Origin: Kwoniella bestiolae CBS 10118 | Taxonomy: Eukaryota > Basidiomycota > Tremellomycetes > Tremellales > Cryptococcaceae | DNA: 64,000 nucleotides | Direction of reading: 5' to 3' | Assembly (NCBI RefSeq): GCF_000512585.2 | Contig: NC_089242.1 | Coordinates: forward strand, 3,658,001 to 3,722,000 | Shown: positions 11,362 through 24,265 of the stretch, one piece after another | Numbering within the stretch: position 1 is the stretch's first letter | How the letters are laid out: each line of letters opens with the position of its first letter | The notes under the pieces: generated by a model | The model's database searches: none | The model's input: only the letters and a program-made list of their open reading frames with translations | What the model was told of the DNA's origin: nothing | Position numbers and translations under genes: made by a program

Positions 11362-14300
11362 ATGTCCGACCCATTCGACGACGATGATGATCTTTTCGCC
11401 AATCCCGAGACTCTCGGGCTTTTGAAGGAAGTCGAAGATCAAGCCATTCAAAATTCCCAGAAACCACCACCTTCCAAACCCAGATTCTCCCAACCCATCA
11501 GACATGTGCTCGCCAAACCCAAGAACTCACCAGGCAGCTCATCTTCCTCCGGGAACAGCAGACTGAAGAAGGAACCTCGACCTATAAACACCGAACCTGG
11601 GATTAGGGGAGGCACAGGATTTGGATGGGAAGACGGTGGGAAGAGGTCATTTGATGTTGAGAGACATATAGGCAATGTGAAGAAGAGGGAGGCATACTGG
11701 GGTACGGGAAATCAACAGGCGGAGGAGGAAGATGAGAGTATACCTATTGATGTAGTTATGGATGGATCAGGAAGATATGAGTTAGTCAATAATAGGAGTA
11801 ACACGGGTAGTGGAGATGAGGCGATTATAACGGACAAGAGGAGAGCTCAACCCTCAATGTTGGGTGAGAGTCTAGGGCTGAACGGTTCTGCAACTGGAAT
11901 AGGAAAGCCGACGAGGAAACAGTCAGAAGATGCTATTCAGGCTAGAAGACGAGCTATGGCAGCTGCGACGTCTTCGAACACTTCTTCCGAACCATTCAGC
12001 AATAGACAACCGATGTCCAAATCCAACTCCACCTCTACTACCAACATTGTCACCTCTCGACTGTCCAACAATAACCATGTTCAACTCCAGAACACCAATG
12101 ACCATAAATTCAACGCCAACAGATCTTTGTCGCGATCAGTATCTGCTGGTGCACAGATATTCCAGAGATCGAATGGACACTCGAACGCAGTAGCGGGACC
12201 GTCAAGGTTACCTACTATTCCTTCTGAGCCATCCTCGCAGTCGCGTAACGGATCCAGCGAAAATGGCAACTCCAGAGAAGTCTCTGCTCCGCCAATGTCC
12301 CAGGGCTCTGCTGCTCGTGCAGCTGCGATCGAACTAGACATCGAAAGAAGGAAAAGGCAGGAATTAGAAGCGGAGCTGGCAGCTTTAAGGGCTCAAGCCC
12401 AAACCCAAGCTCAACCTAGTAGATCTCAGGTGCCGCGTCAGGAAGTAGAAAAGCAGGTTATCGACTCAGACGACAAGGATAAGGTCAAAGAGCTTCAAAA
12501 TCAGTTATGGGCTGCGAAAGGTGAAGCTGAGATGATACGGCGCGCTCAGAAAGAGGTGAGCTACCTCCCATCAGGAGCAGCTTGGTGAGATCACTAATGA
12601 CTTGACGGTGTGAAGGAACATCAACGTCATCTCGCGGAACTGGAAAAGCTCAAATTGACTATACAAGATAAAGATGTTCAGATCAAAGAGAGAGATAATC
12701 AGAATAAGAAGCAAATGGAGAATATAAAGCATCAAGCTGTATTTTCTGTCCGTATCTCCTTCACCATATCATCCAAGATGCCTGAGTGATTGCTGACTCC
12801 CGTTGATGTCATAATCTACTGTAGAACCATGCTGCCCATAACTCAGCTATGAAAGCTCGCCCTCAACAATCTCAGAGGTTCCTCGGTGGCTCCCAATCGC
12901 AATACAGAGGATTACCTACACCTGTCAAGCATGGGTCTCCGAGCCGGAGGAGAAGTCAACAGAACGAAGAAGAATATACCCCATTGATCAAGTCTGTTAA
13001 AGGCAAGGGTGAGATAGCAGTACCGTCTGATCAAGCTGGGGATGCAACTAATATACACTATGGGCTATAGGCAAAGCACCTGTATCTGGACCAACCTTCG
13101 GAGGGTTCAACAATGCTTTTGCAGCTACTCCGACTGTTGGGCCTCGCGCCAAAAGGCAGAAGACTGCAGATCTAAGTCCTCAAGGCTCACCCACCAGAGG
13201 TCCCTCTCCTTCACCATTCCAAACGTCTCCAGCTCGGAGCCAACGAAAATCTTCCCCGGTCATCGGACAGGAGGATGGCGATGATGGCATCGACTGGGGT
13301 CCTGCGATCGAACCGCTAGGTGATTTGATCATGGATGGGGTGGCGGAAGAGGAAGAGAGGAAAGACGAGAAGGCAGAGGTGAGCATCAGCCTGTATTTTA
13401 TGGATACGTGGCTGACATGGTGACAATTTCAGCTGTTGTATCATCTACTTAATCATGTTACACTGTCGACGTTCCAAACTACTCTTGGCCTGACCACGGA
13501 GCCCACAATATATCGATTGATGAATTATCGCCCACCGATCAATGTAGAAGGTCACGAAATATACACCCAGCGATGTTCGGAGATTCTGAAAGCTTGTGGA
13601 GATCCCGAAATGATGTTTGAGGACATGGTTCAAGTGGTAGCGAACTGCTTGAATGATATGTTAGGGTATGGGATGAAGGTCATCTCGGTCGTGGAACATG
13701 TTGCGCTGGAAGATGTAAGTGCGCATCCCACTCTACCAGTCCTTGTTACTGATTGATCTAAGGGACATTCGCTCATCCAAATGCAATTACGGCAGATCGC
13801 CGTATACTGTAATATCCTTATCCTCCTTTCCAGTACCACTCTTCTGTTCCCCTTAGTCATAAGAACGATATCCGATGCAACAACGATTACCGAAACTCTC
13901 AAATCAACGTTACACACCATATATGCCGATCAGACCAAGCTTGAAGCCTACAAACAGCGGATCAATGTTACTGCCGTTGAGGAAGGTGAAAGAGATAAGA
14001 AGGTTGAAAGGGAAAATTGGTATCTGGAGCTGGGAGACAAGATAGCTGGTTTGGCTGAGGCTATTTGTTTTGTCTCTGATACTCCTATCTGGTGAGTTGA
14101 ATCAATGTCGAACATTATTAGTGCAGCTGATATTTGTATTGTGACGTAGGAAAGGAGATGAGTTGGTAGACATCATACTGAGTTTGATGGCTCCTCACCA
14201 TGATCCGTATATTGTTAAAAGAGGGATGGAGCTGTTCTACGTTGCTTCGCGTCGTAAGTAGCTATCTAGCTCAACGACAACTTGCAGAGGTCGAGCTGAC

Positions 14301-15482
14301 AGAGAAACAAAACAAATTGCAGAATCGTGCAACTTCCGTAGCCTAGTCATTGCGTCTGATAAATACCAAGTACCCGGATTACCCAACGAGTCACCTTTGA
14401 TAGAGAGAGTGTCGAGATACCTGATCAACCCTCATTCCTCGGCTAGTGAATCTGATGTGAGTTGTACCTTCCTGTAACACTACGAGAAGAATGCTGACGC
14501 AGACCCAAAATCCGATGTTAGTCGCTCCAAATGAGTCTTTTGACAATAAGAGGTCTATGTATGTTATCGATCTCTCACCCCGACGCAGTGATTATAATGG
14601 GCCAGAAATCGATATTGGTCCCTGCTCTTATCATAGTACTACAACGTGAGAGTAATAAGCTCTATGGGATATATGGGGTACTACAGGCATACAAGGAGTA
14701 CGTCCATCCCCTCTTTTGGCACTGGATCATGTATCATGACTGATTGAGTAAATGGTATGATATAGCGCACTATCCCTACTCCTCCCAACGCTTTCCCTGC
14801 TCCACCACCTAGTCTTCCCCTCGCCCATATCCATATCCACTTCAGCAGAATCGCAACAGCAGAAAGAGGAGAGCGACCCCCCGCCAGTAGGTATCGACCT
14901 GAACGATCGATTGAACATGGCTGCTCCGTCCAGGGAGTTCAACGGATTACAACATATGTTTGTGAGCGCTATGGGAGTTATGGCTTATTCGCAGATTGAT
15001 GAGGAGGTTGTGGAAGAGGTTGATCAGCGGGGTATACAATGTAAGCCCACCTTGCTTTCTACTTGGTGCTGGATCATATCCAAAATCTACACTTTTCGGT
15101 CCAATTTGTCAGGTAGATTTGGTCGGCTCGCTCTTGCGCACTGCTCTCCGACGAGGTAGGAGATCGCTGATACGTATAATCTCGTATAGACCTAAGTGGT
15201 GATTTACTCGAAAATATCGTGGAAGGCCCAGAAGGAGACGCGATCTACGAGTTGTACGTACCGTTGGATGAAGATCAGGACCAAGATCAAGTCGCAGATC
15301 ATGAACATCAAGATGCAGGAGTAGATATAGATGAGGATGTGGATGTGCCTATGGAAGTGGACGATGACGATGGCGATGGCGATGGCCATTTACAGGTGAA
15401 AGATAGGGAGAAAGGGAAAGGAAAGGAGAAGGTGGTGAGAGATATAAGTGAGATTATTGAGATTGACGATGATAGTGATTAA
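11362..15482 (+). CDS. ATRIP/Rad26/UvsD-like DNA damage checkpoint protein (probable)
   Basis: Predicted 1126 residues in 13 exons: 11362-12555, 12616-12747, 12825-13008, 13071-13378, 13433-13714, 13796-14091, 14150-14253, 14323-14456, 14522-14552, 14589-14697, 14766-15040, 15117-15155, 15190-15482. Evidence for the family: an acidic N-terminus (DPFDDDDDLF followed by ...EVEDQAIQ), a coiled coil at about residues 320-440 (ELDIERRKRQELEAELAALR, then ELQNQLWAAKGEAEMIRR), a FGGFNNAFAATP segment, and a long helical C-terminal region. In ATRIP/Rad26/Lcd1 proteins the coiled coil and N-terminus recruit the ATR/Mec1/Rad3 kinase to RPA-coated single-stranded DNA. The C-terminal ~50 residues are very acidic. 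Exon 2 could end at 12738 instead (donor gtattt). Family assignment is from pattern memory and should be confirmed. Confidence 0.65.
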
Positions 15483-16041
15483 CACAATGTATTGTGCGTG
15501 TATATGTATATGATATAGCGATCATGACGAAAAGCAGGATAGGAAGTTGATGTATTCTGTTTTTTTAAATATATTACACTTCGATTGGATTTGTTGTCCT
15601 ATGCACGATGTGCATCCATCGATCATCTCTCTTCTGCATATTGTTATGTTAATGTTACTCGACCTTGTCATTTGTATCAAATCGGCGGGAATGACCACAG
15701 TGTGCAAAGTCATTCATTCATATTCATATGTAAAAGTAAACAGAACCGAGAGGAAACGATGGGGAAAAAGGGTATATCTATAATTATCGCTCGAGACTAA
15801 ACTGAAAATGAATCTGGGTTTTTATACATTTATTTCGATTTGGAAACGTAACGTGACGAAATTGGGTAATGGTTGAACAGAGAGAAAATGTTGTTATATG
15901 TATCCTTCTGATTTGCTTATTTGTTTGATTCGACTGACTTCTTCTTCTAGCTTTCTAAGACATACATTACTCCTTTACCGACAGATGACCTAATGTACCA
16001 GCGTACGAACCCTCATATACATCGAAAGGGGCGCCGTTGAC
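15483..16041. other. Convergent 3' spacer
   Basis: About 560 AT-rich bases between the 3' ends of the ATRIP-like gene and TPD3. No supported gene; overlapping short frames at 15522-15800 are accidental. Confidence 0.5.
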
Positions 16042-18563
16042 TTATGATAAGACTGTTCCGGCACACAACGTATCAGCTATCATTCTTTTCTCCAAGAGAG
16101 GAAAAGAATCGAACCCACCCATAGGCTCCCCATTATCCCCCGTAGTCCTCTCAAAAGCTTTAGTAGCGAAGAACCTCACATCGGCATCACTGTCCTCCTG
16201 CAGCTTCTTCAAGGCAGGGATGACCTTGCGCGAGATGATCTCCTGTCCCTCTGGTGTGGAGACCAACACGGCAGCGAGCGTTTCCAGGCATTTCGCAACG
16301 TTGAATCGGATGTTTGGGATGGGGTCGTTGGCGAGATTGAGGGCAGATTCGAGGACGGTATCTCTGATGATTGGGACGTTGAGTGATGGAGCCATTGTCT
16401 GTTCACACGCACAGGCGTAAGCAGTCAGTACGGTTCAAATCTTTCCACGTCTCCATGACCCATTTCACCGATGAAGGATCTCGAGTATTGGTGATATCTA
16501 GCAGCCCAACTCACAGTAATAGCAAAGATGGTGGTCATCCTATACAAGTAATTCTGATGATCTCCCATCTCAAGCACTTTAGGTATGATTGTTGATTTGG
16601 CCCAGTCGACACCAAAGACATCCGTCAACTTCTTGAGGTTGATCGTAGCGGCTTCTCGGATCGAGAAGACGGTATCGCCCAACCATGACATGCAGAGTTG
16701 ACCGAGCTTGTCGTCGAAGAATTGTACACCCAACTGTTGGGCTAATAAGGGGATGTATTCGATGATGGCTTGTCGGACTCGCCATTGCTTGTCTTCTGCT
16801 AATTCCATGATGGCTGGTAAGAGCGCTTGGGAGAGTCGCTCGATGCCGATGACTACGTGAGAATGAAGTCAGTGTCAGCAGGCTTAAGTCGTAAATATCA
16901 TTTGCTAAAGCACGTAGTGTGACCTCTTAGATAGAGCACATCCACTCACCCTCATTGACCATGTCAAGTTTACCAATCAAGTTTAACCTAACATCACTGA
17001 AATCGTCTTTCAACAATTGCAAGAACAATGGCAAGAGGTTCTCAACGGTTGAGTCGGTACCGAGTAGAGGTGCCAATCCCGAGATTTGCATAGCCAAAGA
17101 AGCTCTGACATGTTGACTCGAGTCGGTTGAGAGATCTCGAACGCAGGGGAGGAGTTTGGCGAGGATGACTTCTTTGTCGACGAGTTTTGCGAAACCTAAG
17201 TAGTAAGTATAACGAGAAGGCTGTCAGCTTATGCGTTCTGTTTCTGTACGACTTCTGTTCTTGAGGAACCTGAAAATTCAAAGCAACGGTTGCCACTAGG
17301 TGTGTGATAACTAGTATTGAGATAAAACCGAGGAAGGAAATGAAGAATAGTTTGTCAGACGAAGACGCTCACCAGGAATCTGTCCAGCAGCAGCAGTCCT
17401 AACCTCCGCCTCATTATCCTTCAACAACCCCACAAAAGCATTGACCAATTCCTCCCTGATGATAGATTCTCCAACACCCTCAGCCAAACCGACAAATTCG
17501 TTCGCAACCATATATCTGACCCTCCACGACTTGTCGGTGACGCTCGATCGGAGAGGCTCCAAGATATGTTCCTTGACTTCCTCGGGGTTGAGGGCAGCGG
17601 CGATGGCGATGAGGTCGGGGATGGTCAGGAGTCTGACGGAATCTTGGTCGTCGGATGCTAATTTTCGGTAGAGGGGGATGATATCTGATATGAGGATTGA
17701 GTGTTGATCTTGCACTTCGGCCACGGATTTGGCGAATGGCTATGAGTGACATATGTATCGTTAGTAAAGATACACATCTGCTCATAACACTCAACTCACC
17801 CCCAAAGCCTTAGCAGCAGCCCGTCTAACCATAGGCGTCTCATCAGTCGTCAACGCCGCAAACAACTTCCTCATGTCCTCTTGGACGCCCGTCGAAGCGA
17901 TGGGGTATGGCGCGGCGTAAAGTGCACAAGCGGAAGTTCGTGAGGTGAACCAGTCCCCCTGGGAGAGACGTTGAAGGAGGGGGAAGAGGTGTTCTTCGAT
18001 TTGGGAGGCGTTGAGGAGGGTGGACAGTTTGGAGATTGATTCTGCGGCCTGTGGGTTGGGGAGGTTAGCATTGTTTTTGTTTGGAGAGACAAAGAGGTGT
18101 TACGTTATGGGGGTGGGGCGAATGCTGGTGATAGGTCAAGTGAGAATGCAATGGACGTAGAAGAGAAAGAAGGCAATTAAGCTGTACGATGAAAGATAAA
18201 GCAAGGAGGAGACATCTCCAACCCAATCCACAACCCCAAACTCACCTTATCTCTCACCAAAGTCTCCTCAACAGCCGCCAGATTCTCCAACGGCCCCAAG
18301 ACCACCCAGGCATATTCATTCCCCCCTACGTACTCCGCAAAATTCCCAAGTTCCTCAGCGAGAACAAGGAGCACCTCGTCCTCGTCGTCCAACTGATCCT
18401 GGAGGAAGGGTATCAATTCGTCCCGCGTGCGTTGTGGGCCGAGGGCGAGGGCGATGGTAGATAGTCTTCTGATGGATGATAGTCTCAGGACGACATCTTC
18501 GGATTTGAGCTCGTCCATTAGGAGATGGATTGGGTAGAGAGAGGAGGAGGTTGGGGATGACAT
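16042..18563 (-). CDS. TPD3: Protein phosphatase 2A scaffold subunit A (PR65/TPD3)
   Basis: Scaffold of the PP2A heterotrimer, holding the catalytic C and regulatory B subunits. 624 residues in six exons: 18563-18246, 18048-17800, 17739-17373, 17195-16950, 16852-16515, 16398-16042. The whole protein is built of HEAT repeats; typical signatures are LMDELKSEDVVLRLSSIRRL near the start, KSWRVRYMVANEF, KQWRVRQAIIEYIPLLA and NIRFNVAKCLETLA near the end, as expected for 15 HEAT units. Length is close to the family norm (~590-630). The last ~25 residues after ATKAFERT extend beyond the usual end of PR65 and may be lineage-specific or reflect a missed terminal intron. The antisense open frames across this gene are codon-bias shadows. 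Confidence 0.95.
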
Positions 18564-19025
18564 TGTGTGTTGCGAGACGGGGATGAAATACCGTTGTGTT
18601 TACCAGAGGCGGAAGTGAGTGGTTGATTCGCTGATCAGATAGTGAGCTGTGTACTGTTATAGATGTTGCCTTGTATGATTGTCTCTTGTTTCTTCCTGGG
18701 TGTGAATGAAGTATTGACGAGTATAAAGGAGCATTCAACTGAACCGAAATCAATTCAACCTTGTGAGATGGATGGAGTGATGCACGGTGACAAGCGCGAC
18801 TGGTGCTAGTACTGGATACACCACTCAGACACACCCACGTGGCGGCGTTAATCACATTCGTTGCAATGTGGCATATACTCGTCGAGCCAAGCTCAACTCT
18901 CACTGTCACATGAAAAGATCAATGATACATCGAGTACCATTCTAAGTGATGCATGTAGCTCAAATCTCATCATGACACTGTACTGTATATATGCATTCCC
19001 CCATCTAAATCATCAAACATGCCAC
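18564..19025. other. Promoter of TPD3 and 3' region of SSE1
   Basis: About 460 bp between the TPD3 start and the SSE1 stop, same strand. Nothing beyond expected leader and 3' UTR sequence is seen. Confidence 0.45.
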
Positions 19026-21894
19026 CTAATCAACATCCATCTCCTCAACCTTGGGTCCCTCACCTTCACCCTCGACATCCATCTTCTCCTCATCCTTACC
19101 AGACTTGGGGGTTTCGGTACCAGACGTAGGAGGAACTTCAACCTTGGGCTTGGGCTTGGGTCTGTTCAAGATCGCAGCGCAGGTGAAGACGGCCTCTTCC
19201 TTTCGTTTGGTGATTTCGGCAGAGGTCACGACGGGGTTGACGTTCTTGGGTTTCTCAGATTGTCGGACGAGTTGGTTCTCCAACCATGAGAGGGTGTTTG
19301 CGGATGCGTCAACCTAACACAAGAGGTAGGATATCAGCATTGCTATTTCATGTCCATTTCCAGCACATTCGGGGTATCTGACAATCATGTGTTGCTCCCA
19401 AATGTGCAATATATACAGACAGCTATACCGCATCTGACATACTGCGCATGTCAAATTGAAAGAAACGTTTACTCACAACCTTCTGCAAGTCCTCCTGCGA
19501 GATATGGCTATACTTCTCCTCCCCAGATTGAGCAGCGTTCAAATACGTGTTGAGCGCCTCTCTAGCCGACGCAGCAGCCTTGGGTCTTTCCTCCGACTCC
19601 TTCCATCTAAGGACAATAGGATCACCCTTGACTTTCAAGGCGTCGAGTCGAGAGACATAAGCAGACTTGGTAGCATCTTCACCTTCCTCGGTGTACAGCC
19701 AGTCCTCGGCCTCTTGAAGACCAGTGAGCAAATCAGATTTCTCGGATGATTGGACATAGGCGGCATATCGGTCGTCTAATTTACCTCGCATCTCGTAGAC
19801 GTATTCTTCGAGGGCGTTCTTTCGGTCCTACAAACACATAAAACAAAGTATCAGCCTCCATTTCTTGAGATGCTTCGTTGGTGATTCCAGATATTCAACA
19901 TCCTGCTAATGCAGAATGCCACTCACCTCAGTCTCCATGACCAACTTATCCTCAGCATGCATCTTACCCTCCCTCTCAGTCAGGTCATCCACAACATTCT
20001 TGACCAAACCAGAGTATTGTCCCACAACCGCACAATCTCCCTTTCGTTGAATCTTCTTGACCAACTTCTTCTCCTCCGTCTTATCCTCGCCCTCACCAGT
20101 GGTGACGATCTCCTCCTTCTCAACCTCCTCGACGATGTAGGCACCCTCAAAGTTGATAATACCGTGCAAGTTCAATCGAGTCTTCACCTTGACACAGGCG
20201 AGGGCCTCCCCGTTGGTGGGCTTCTCAACGTTCTTAACAGTGAACTTACCCAACCAGGGGTTAGTTCCCTTAGGCAAAGAGGCGGGTTCAGCGTACGAAG
20301 CCTCAAGTTCGAAGTTACCTTGTCTGTAGAAGGTGAGGATCTTGGTAGAGGGGATGGGGTTGTTCTGGGGGAAAACGATCAATTCGGAATCTTCGTCGGG
20401 GTTTCCAGCTTCTTTCTCCCATTGCACCTTGATAGGGTACGAGGCGATATCGTGCACGGCGAACTCTCTGACTCGGAATACGGGTGAGAGGGAGGCACAG
20501 GCGAAAGTAGCTCCTCGGGCAACAGCCTCATCCTGGTTCAAGGTGGTGGAAAGGGTCTTGCCGTTGAAGAAAGCTTGGATTCGTTCCTTGATAGCTGGGA
20601 CTCGGGTGGATCCACCGACCAACTCAACAGCATCGACTTGGTCGATAGTCAGACCGGCCTTCTCCAAAGCTTCAGCAAGGGGGTTGTTCACTCGGGACAA
20701 GAGGTGATCTGTCAATTTCTCGAATTCGTCTCGTTTCAATGAGGAGGAGGCGTCGATATCGTTCATGAGCGATTCGACGTTGATGGGAGCCTCAGCATTG
20801 GCAGATAAGACCTTCTTCAATCTCTCACATCCAGTAGCCAACCTGAACACAGCTTTAGGTGAAGAAAGAACGTCGATCTTGTATTTGGCGTTGAACTCTT
20901 TAGCGAAGTGTTGCACCAGGGCGTAGTCGAAGTCTCTTCCACCGAAGTGTCTGTCGTAAGCTGTGGACTTGACTGTCAATTGACCTTTCGAGAAGGCAAC
21001 GACAGCAACAGAGTAGTTGGAGTGACCGACATCGACGAACACGACATGTCGGGGTGCGTCGGCAGATTCGGGCAAATCAGCTTTGGTGATTCCGTATCCC
21101 AATGCGACGGCGGTGGTATCGTTGATCAATCTGAGGGGGTTGAGTCCGGCAATGTTGGCGGCGTCGAGCATCGCTCGTCGTTGGATATCGGTGTACCATC
21201 CTGGAACGGCGATGACGACGTCCGAGACGGATTGCTTGAGCTCGTTGGCAGCGGTGTCTCGGAGTTTACCGAGGAAGGCAGCGACGAGTTGGGTGTATGA
21301 GAATTCGGTTGGTTCGCCGAGGTAGTTCACCTAATACGATATGGTTAGCATTTAATTTTGTCCAGATGAAATTAGGTAATTGTGGAAGATTGCTTGCTCA
21401 CCTTGACACCGGCACTTCCATTGACATCAACCAACTGAGCATTGATGAACTTCTTCTCGTACTCTTCAATCTCGGGGTCACTGGGGGATCTACCAATCAA
21501 CCTCTTGAGAGATCCGACGGTGTTTTTGAAATTGGAGGTTTCGGCGGTTTTGGCAGGTTCACCGAGATGTCTCTGTCTGGGAGTGAAGGAGATGAGAGAG
21601 CTGTGTGGGAAAGTATGGGGTTAGTTGATGTGTTCTAGGCGATATATGGGATAAAAGGGAAGACGACGGAAGGAGGAAAGGGGAACGGTAGATGGTGATG
21701 AGAGAAAAGGTAACAAAACTCACGGAGTAGCTCGGTTCGATACTTCGTTGACGATAATATCGATACCTCTGTGTCTGGCCACACCAATCTTTGAGGAAAG
21801 GTTACCGAGATCAATACCAACTACACTCTGTTGTCCCATCAGCTTATCGTCGTTACGGTAGATGACAGAGAGAGGAAAGATAACTCACAGCCAT
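19026..21894 (-). CDS. SSE1: Hsp110-family chaperone / Hsp70 nucleotide exchange factor (SSE1)
   Basis: Cytosolic Hsp110 that exchanges nucleotide on Hsp70 and holds unfolded proteins. 783 residues in six exons: 21894-21889, 21827-21724, 21600-21402, 21330-19927, 19827-19477, 19313-19026. The first exon is only 6 nt (Met-Ala), joined to SVVGIDLGNLSSKIGVARH, the classic Sse1 N-terminus. The nucleotide-binding domain shows VFVDVGHSNYSVAVV and AVELVGGSTRVPAIK. A beta domain and an acidic linker (GEGEDKTE) follow, then a helical lid, and the C-terminus ends in MDVD. Length is normal for the family. A heat-shock-element-like motif lies about 255 bp upstream of the start (22147-22166), consistent with Hsf1 control. 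The long antisense frame 19909-20487 is a codon-bias artefact. Confidence 0.97.
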
Positions 21895-22587
21895 TATGAA
21901 TGTATTTTTTTTCTATGCAATGTGAATAAGGAAGTGATACGGATTCTTCTATCCTATGTGGTTCTACAATCCGATGCTATGCTATATAGTATAGTATACG
22001 AACTGAGTTTTGGGTGTGTTATGTATAAAGGATGAGATGGACTCTATCACTGTATTCAACTTTTTCAATCTCTCTCTGTGATAGATGGATTGACGTGATA
22101 CTATGACACTATGGTGGTGATGTGGCACTCTCCTCCTAACAAAACCAGAACCACCTCGAAGCTTCCAAAAAAAAGATTGAAAATTAGATAGACGACCTAA
22201 ACGAGATTGGCTTGGGTGAGCGTAAAGATGCAATTGGGATAAATCCACATAAATGTATTGAAAGAATAACAATTGATCCCGTTGCCACTCACTCCTTCGT
22301 CATGACATGATGCATGATGTCTTGGCTCGAACGAACCTCCACCTCCTGTCTTGGCTTGGTAGTCTGCGCAATGTTGTTGAGTTGCAATTGATGCAGTGCA
22401 TACTATATCCTCATATCATCTACCATATACTGACACTCATAGACGCTGACGAGACATCACCTTTTGCTTATCCCTTCGTATCACTCATATCACCATTAGT
22501 AGAAGAGTCTATCCACTAAAGAAGCGACAAGGCGATAATCAGTGAGTGCTAGCTGCTCAAGCGACTTTCTCTGATACTGATTTTTGC
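21895..22587. other. Divergent promoter region between SSE1 and the zinc-ribbon gene
   Basis: About 690 bp. Contains the candidate heat shock element (22147-22166) and an A-rich run at 22166-22174. The zinc-ribbon gene could share this promoter. No coding sequence is supported. Confidence 0.5.
22147..22166 (-). promoter_or_regulatory. Candidate heat shock element upstream of SSE1
   Basis: Reads, on the plus strand, nGAAn, a five-base gap, then nGAAn nTTCn (GAA at 22148-22150, GAA at 22158-22160, TTC at 22163-22165). This is a gap-type array of the 5-bp Hsf1 unit in correct register, about 255 bp before the SSE1 ATG. Hsp110 genes are standard Hsf1 targets. Confidence 0.55.
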
Positions 22588-23259
22588 ATGCATCTGGCTA
22601 TAGTGTGTATCCCTCTTATCTGTGAGCTTGCGTACGGACATCCTTGGCCTAATGAATTTACGGCTGATCCAATGACACTCTATGCGACCAGTCGGATTCC
22701 CCACGAAAGTGAGTTAAGCTAAGTTCTGAAGATCGACCTGTTCGAACGGAAATAGCTAATGCAATGAGCAGTTCAAGCAAGATGATGCCCAGCCTGGACG
22801 CATGTGCCCTAGGTGTAACAACGGTATGTGTCTTATCAATCCATTCGAATTGTTCGAGTACGGATCCTGTACTAACTACATTATGTTTTTTTAGCTGCTG
22901 TCGGTACGTCACCTTAACTCTACCCTCCAACGAACCATGTAATACTAATTGATATCCTACTCGTTCCCAGTCGGCGGAAGCTCTAGAACATGGTTCGAAT
23001 TCTTCTGGATCCCCTTAATACCATTCACAAAAAGTAGGATATGGGTCTGCTCTATATGTCGTGAGTGTCTCCTTCCAGCTGTCCTCCCGTGTCCGTTGTT
23101 GGTCTCAAGCTGATGAGCACAACGGTAGAATGGGAGATGAAACAAGGTGATGGACCTGATCCCCAACCTCCCTCTCAGAATAGATGGGGTGGGGGATATA
23201 GACCTCCTCCTCCGCCTCAGCAGTTCCATCAGCCGGGATATGGGCAGCAGCAGGTATAA
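22588..23259 (+). CDS. Small zinc-ribbon protein with two micro-exons
   Basis: Predicted 110 residues in six exons: 22588-22621, 22692-22708, 22772-22823, 22895-22903, 22971-23060, 23129-23259. The 17-nt and 9-nt exons were resolved by phase and by resemblance to a small fungal zinc-ribbon family. The core has CPRCNN and, ~37 residues later, CSIC: two CxxC knuckles that would bind one zinc. Between them is a hydrophobic WFEFFWIPLIPF segment typical of these proteins, and the N-terminus (VCIPLIFGFPTKFK) fits too. The C-terminal 40 residues are Pro/Gln-rich (PPPPPQQF). Cellular role of this family is unknown to me. It runs divergent from SSE1. Confidence 0.75.
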
Positions 23260-24265
23260 GATGGTGCTTGGATGAAATGTCGCGTTGGGGATAAGAGATG
23301 TTGTTGTAAGAGATATTTCGTACAAGACGACTTGATTGAACTCATGTATAGTATATCGCGAGTTGAGGCCGAGGATGTGTGACCATGAGATATGCTCTGT
23401 GTGTGTACCGTTAATTGATGGGGTTTCCGTGCGTCGTCTGTGCGCTGAAGCATCAAAACAAACGGGAAATTCGTCAAATTACCTTTCATCTCTTGTTCAT
23501 CTTCTTACCTTAGCCATCCTCACATACTACCGCGATACATCTTGATCCTCTGCCCTCTGACCTCTACCTCTGAGAGATACCTAATCCGCCATCAAGTACT
23601 CAATACGAAATACGAGGTACGAAACCATTCAAAGGACTCCTCGACTCAACCTCACACGGATCAAGACAAACCGCCCAAAGGGTACCCTTACCATATACAG
23701 GTAAACAAACAAACAAATACCACCTCCTTATTCAAAATAACATAGCCGATCTTGTTCAAACCTACTTGAATCGTTATACATATCCCCATCATTTAGCATC
23801 CGTTGAAGCGAGTGTAGGATTGGGAAGGGAGGAGGAACAGTCCTTTAGGTCGTATCATCGTGGAGGTAGTTGGTATGGTCAAAAGTGAGTTACGAGCTGC
23901 GAATTGCGAGCTTCCTTTGTTCCAAGTCATTCCTTCTTTGACGAAAAGGGAGGGCTGCAAAGCTTCTTTTGTTGCAATATCGCTCGATGCGAATGATCGA
24001 AAGCAGCGAAGATGGGCAGAACAGGATGACTTTAATCAAAGTCATAGCGACACGAGTCCCATCTGTAACCTTGGAAAACATCCGTCCATGAAAATGAAGA
24101 AGCTGAATCAATACAAAAGGGGGATATTCATATCAGATTCAATCCTCCAGACGTTTACTTCACTTTGGCACAAATACAGAAGATTAGAACCACTGATACA
24201 TAAATTAGGAATAGTCCTTCGCACCATCCACAGACCTACCGTTTCTCCCTACATCATTCCACACA
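23260..24265. other. Spacer containing a coding-like spliced stretch
   Basis: About 1 kb between two plus-strand genes. Apart from promoter sequence for the gene at 24266, it holds three phase-compatible open segments at 23577-24092, described separately. Confidence 0.4.
23577..24092 (+). CDS. Possible unrecognised small gene, 5' end unresolved
   Basis: Three open segments join in phase: 23577-23700, 23746-23884 and 24026-24092, with donors CAG|GTAAAC and AA|GTGAGT and a TGA at 24090-24092. The joined product (~109 residues) has normal-looking composition, with a segment PLPYTADLVQTYLNRY across the first junction and SYHRGGSWYGQK before the second. No upstream ATG in frame was found, so the start may lie in an earlier exon, or the whole may be a relic or chance. 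I recognise no family. Confidence 0.25.

Noticed and set aside
19909..21300. Antisense open frames of 130-190 codons across SSE1
   Set aside because: Shadows of a strongly codon-biased gene; no splice logic or family likeness.
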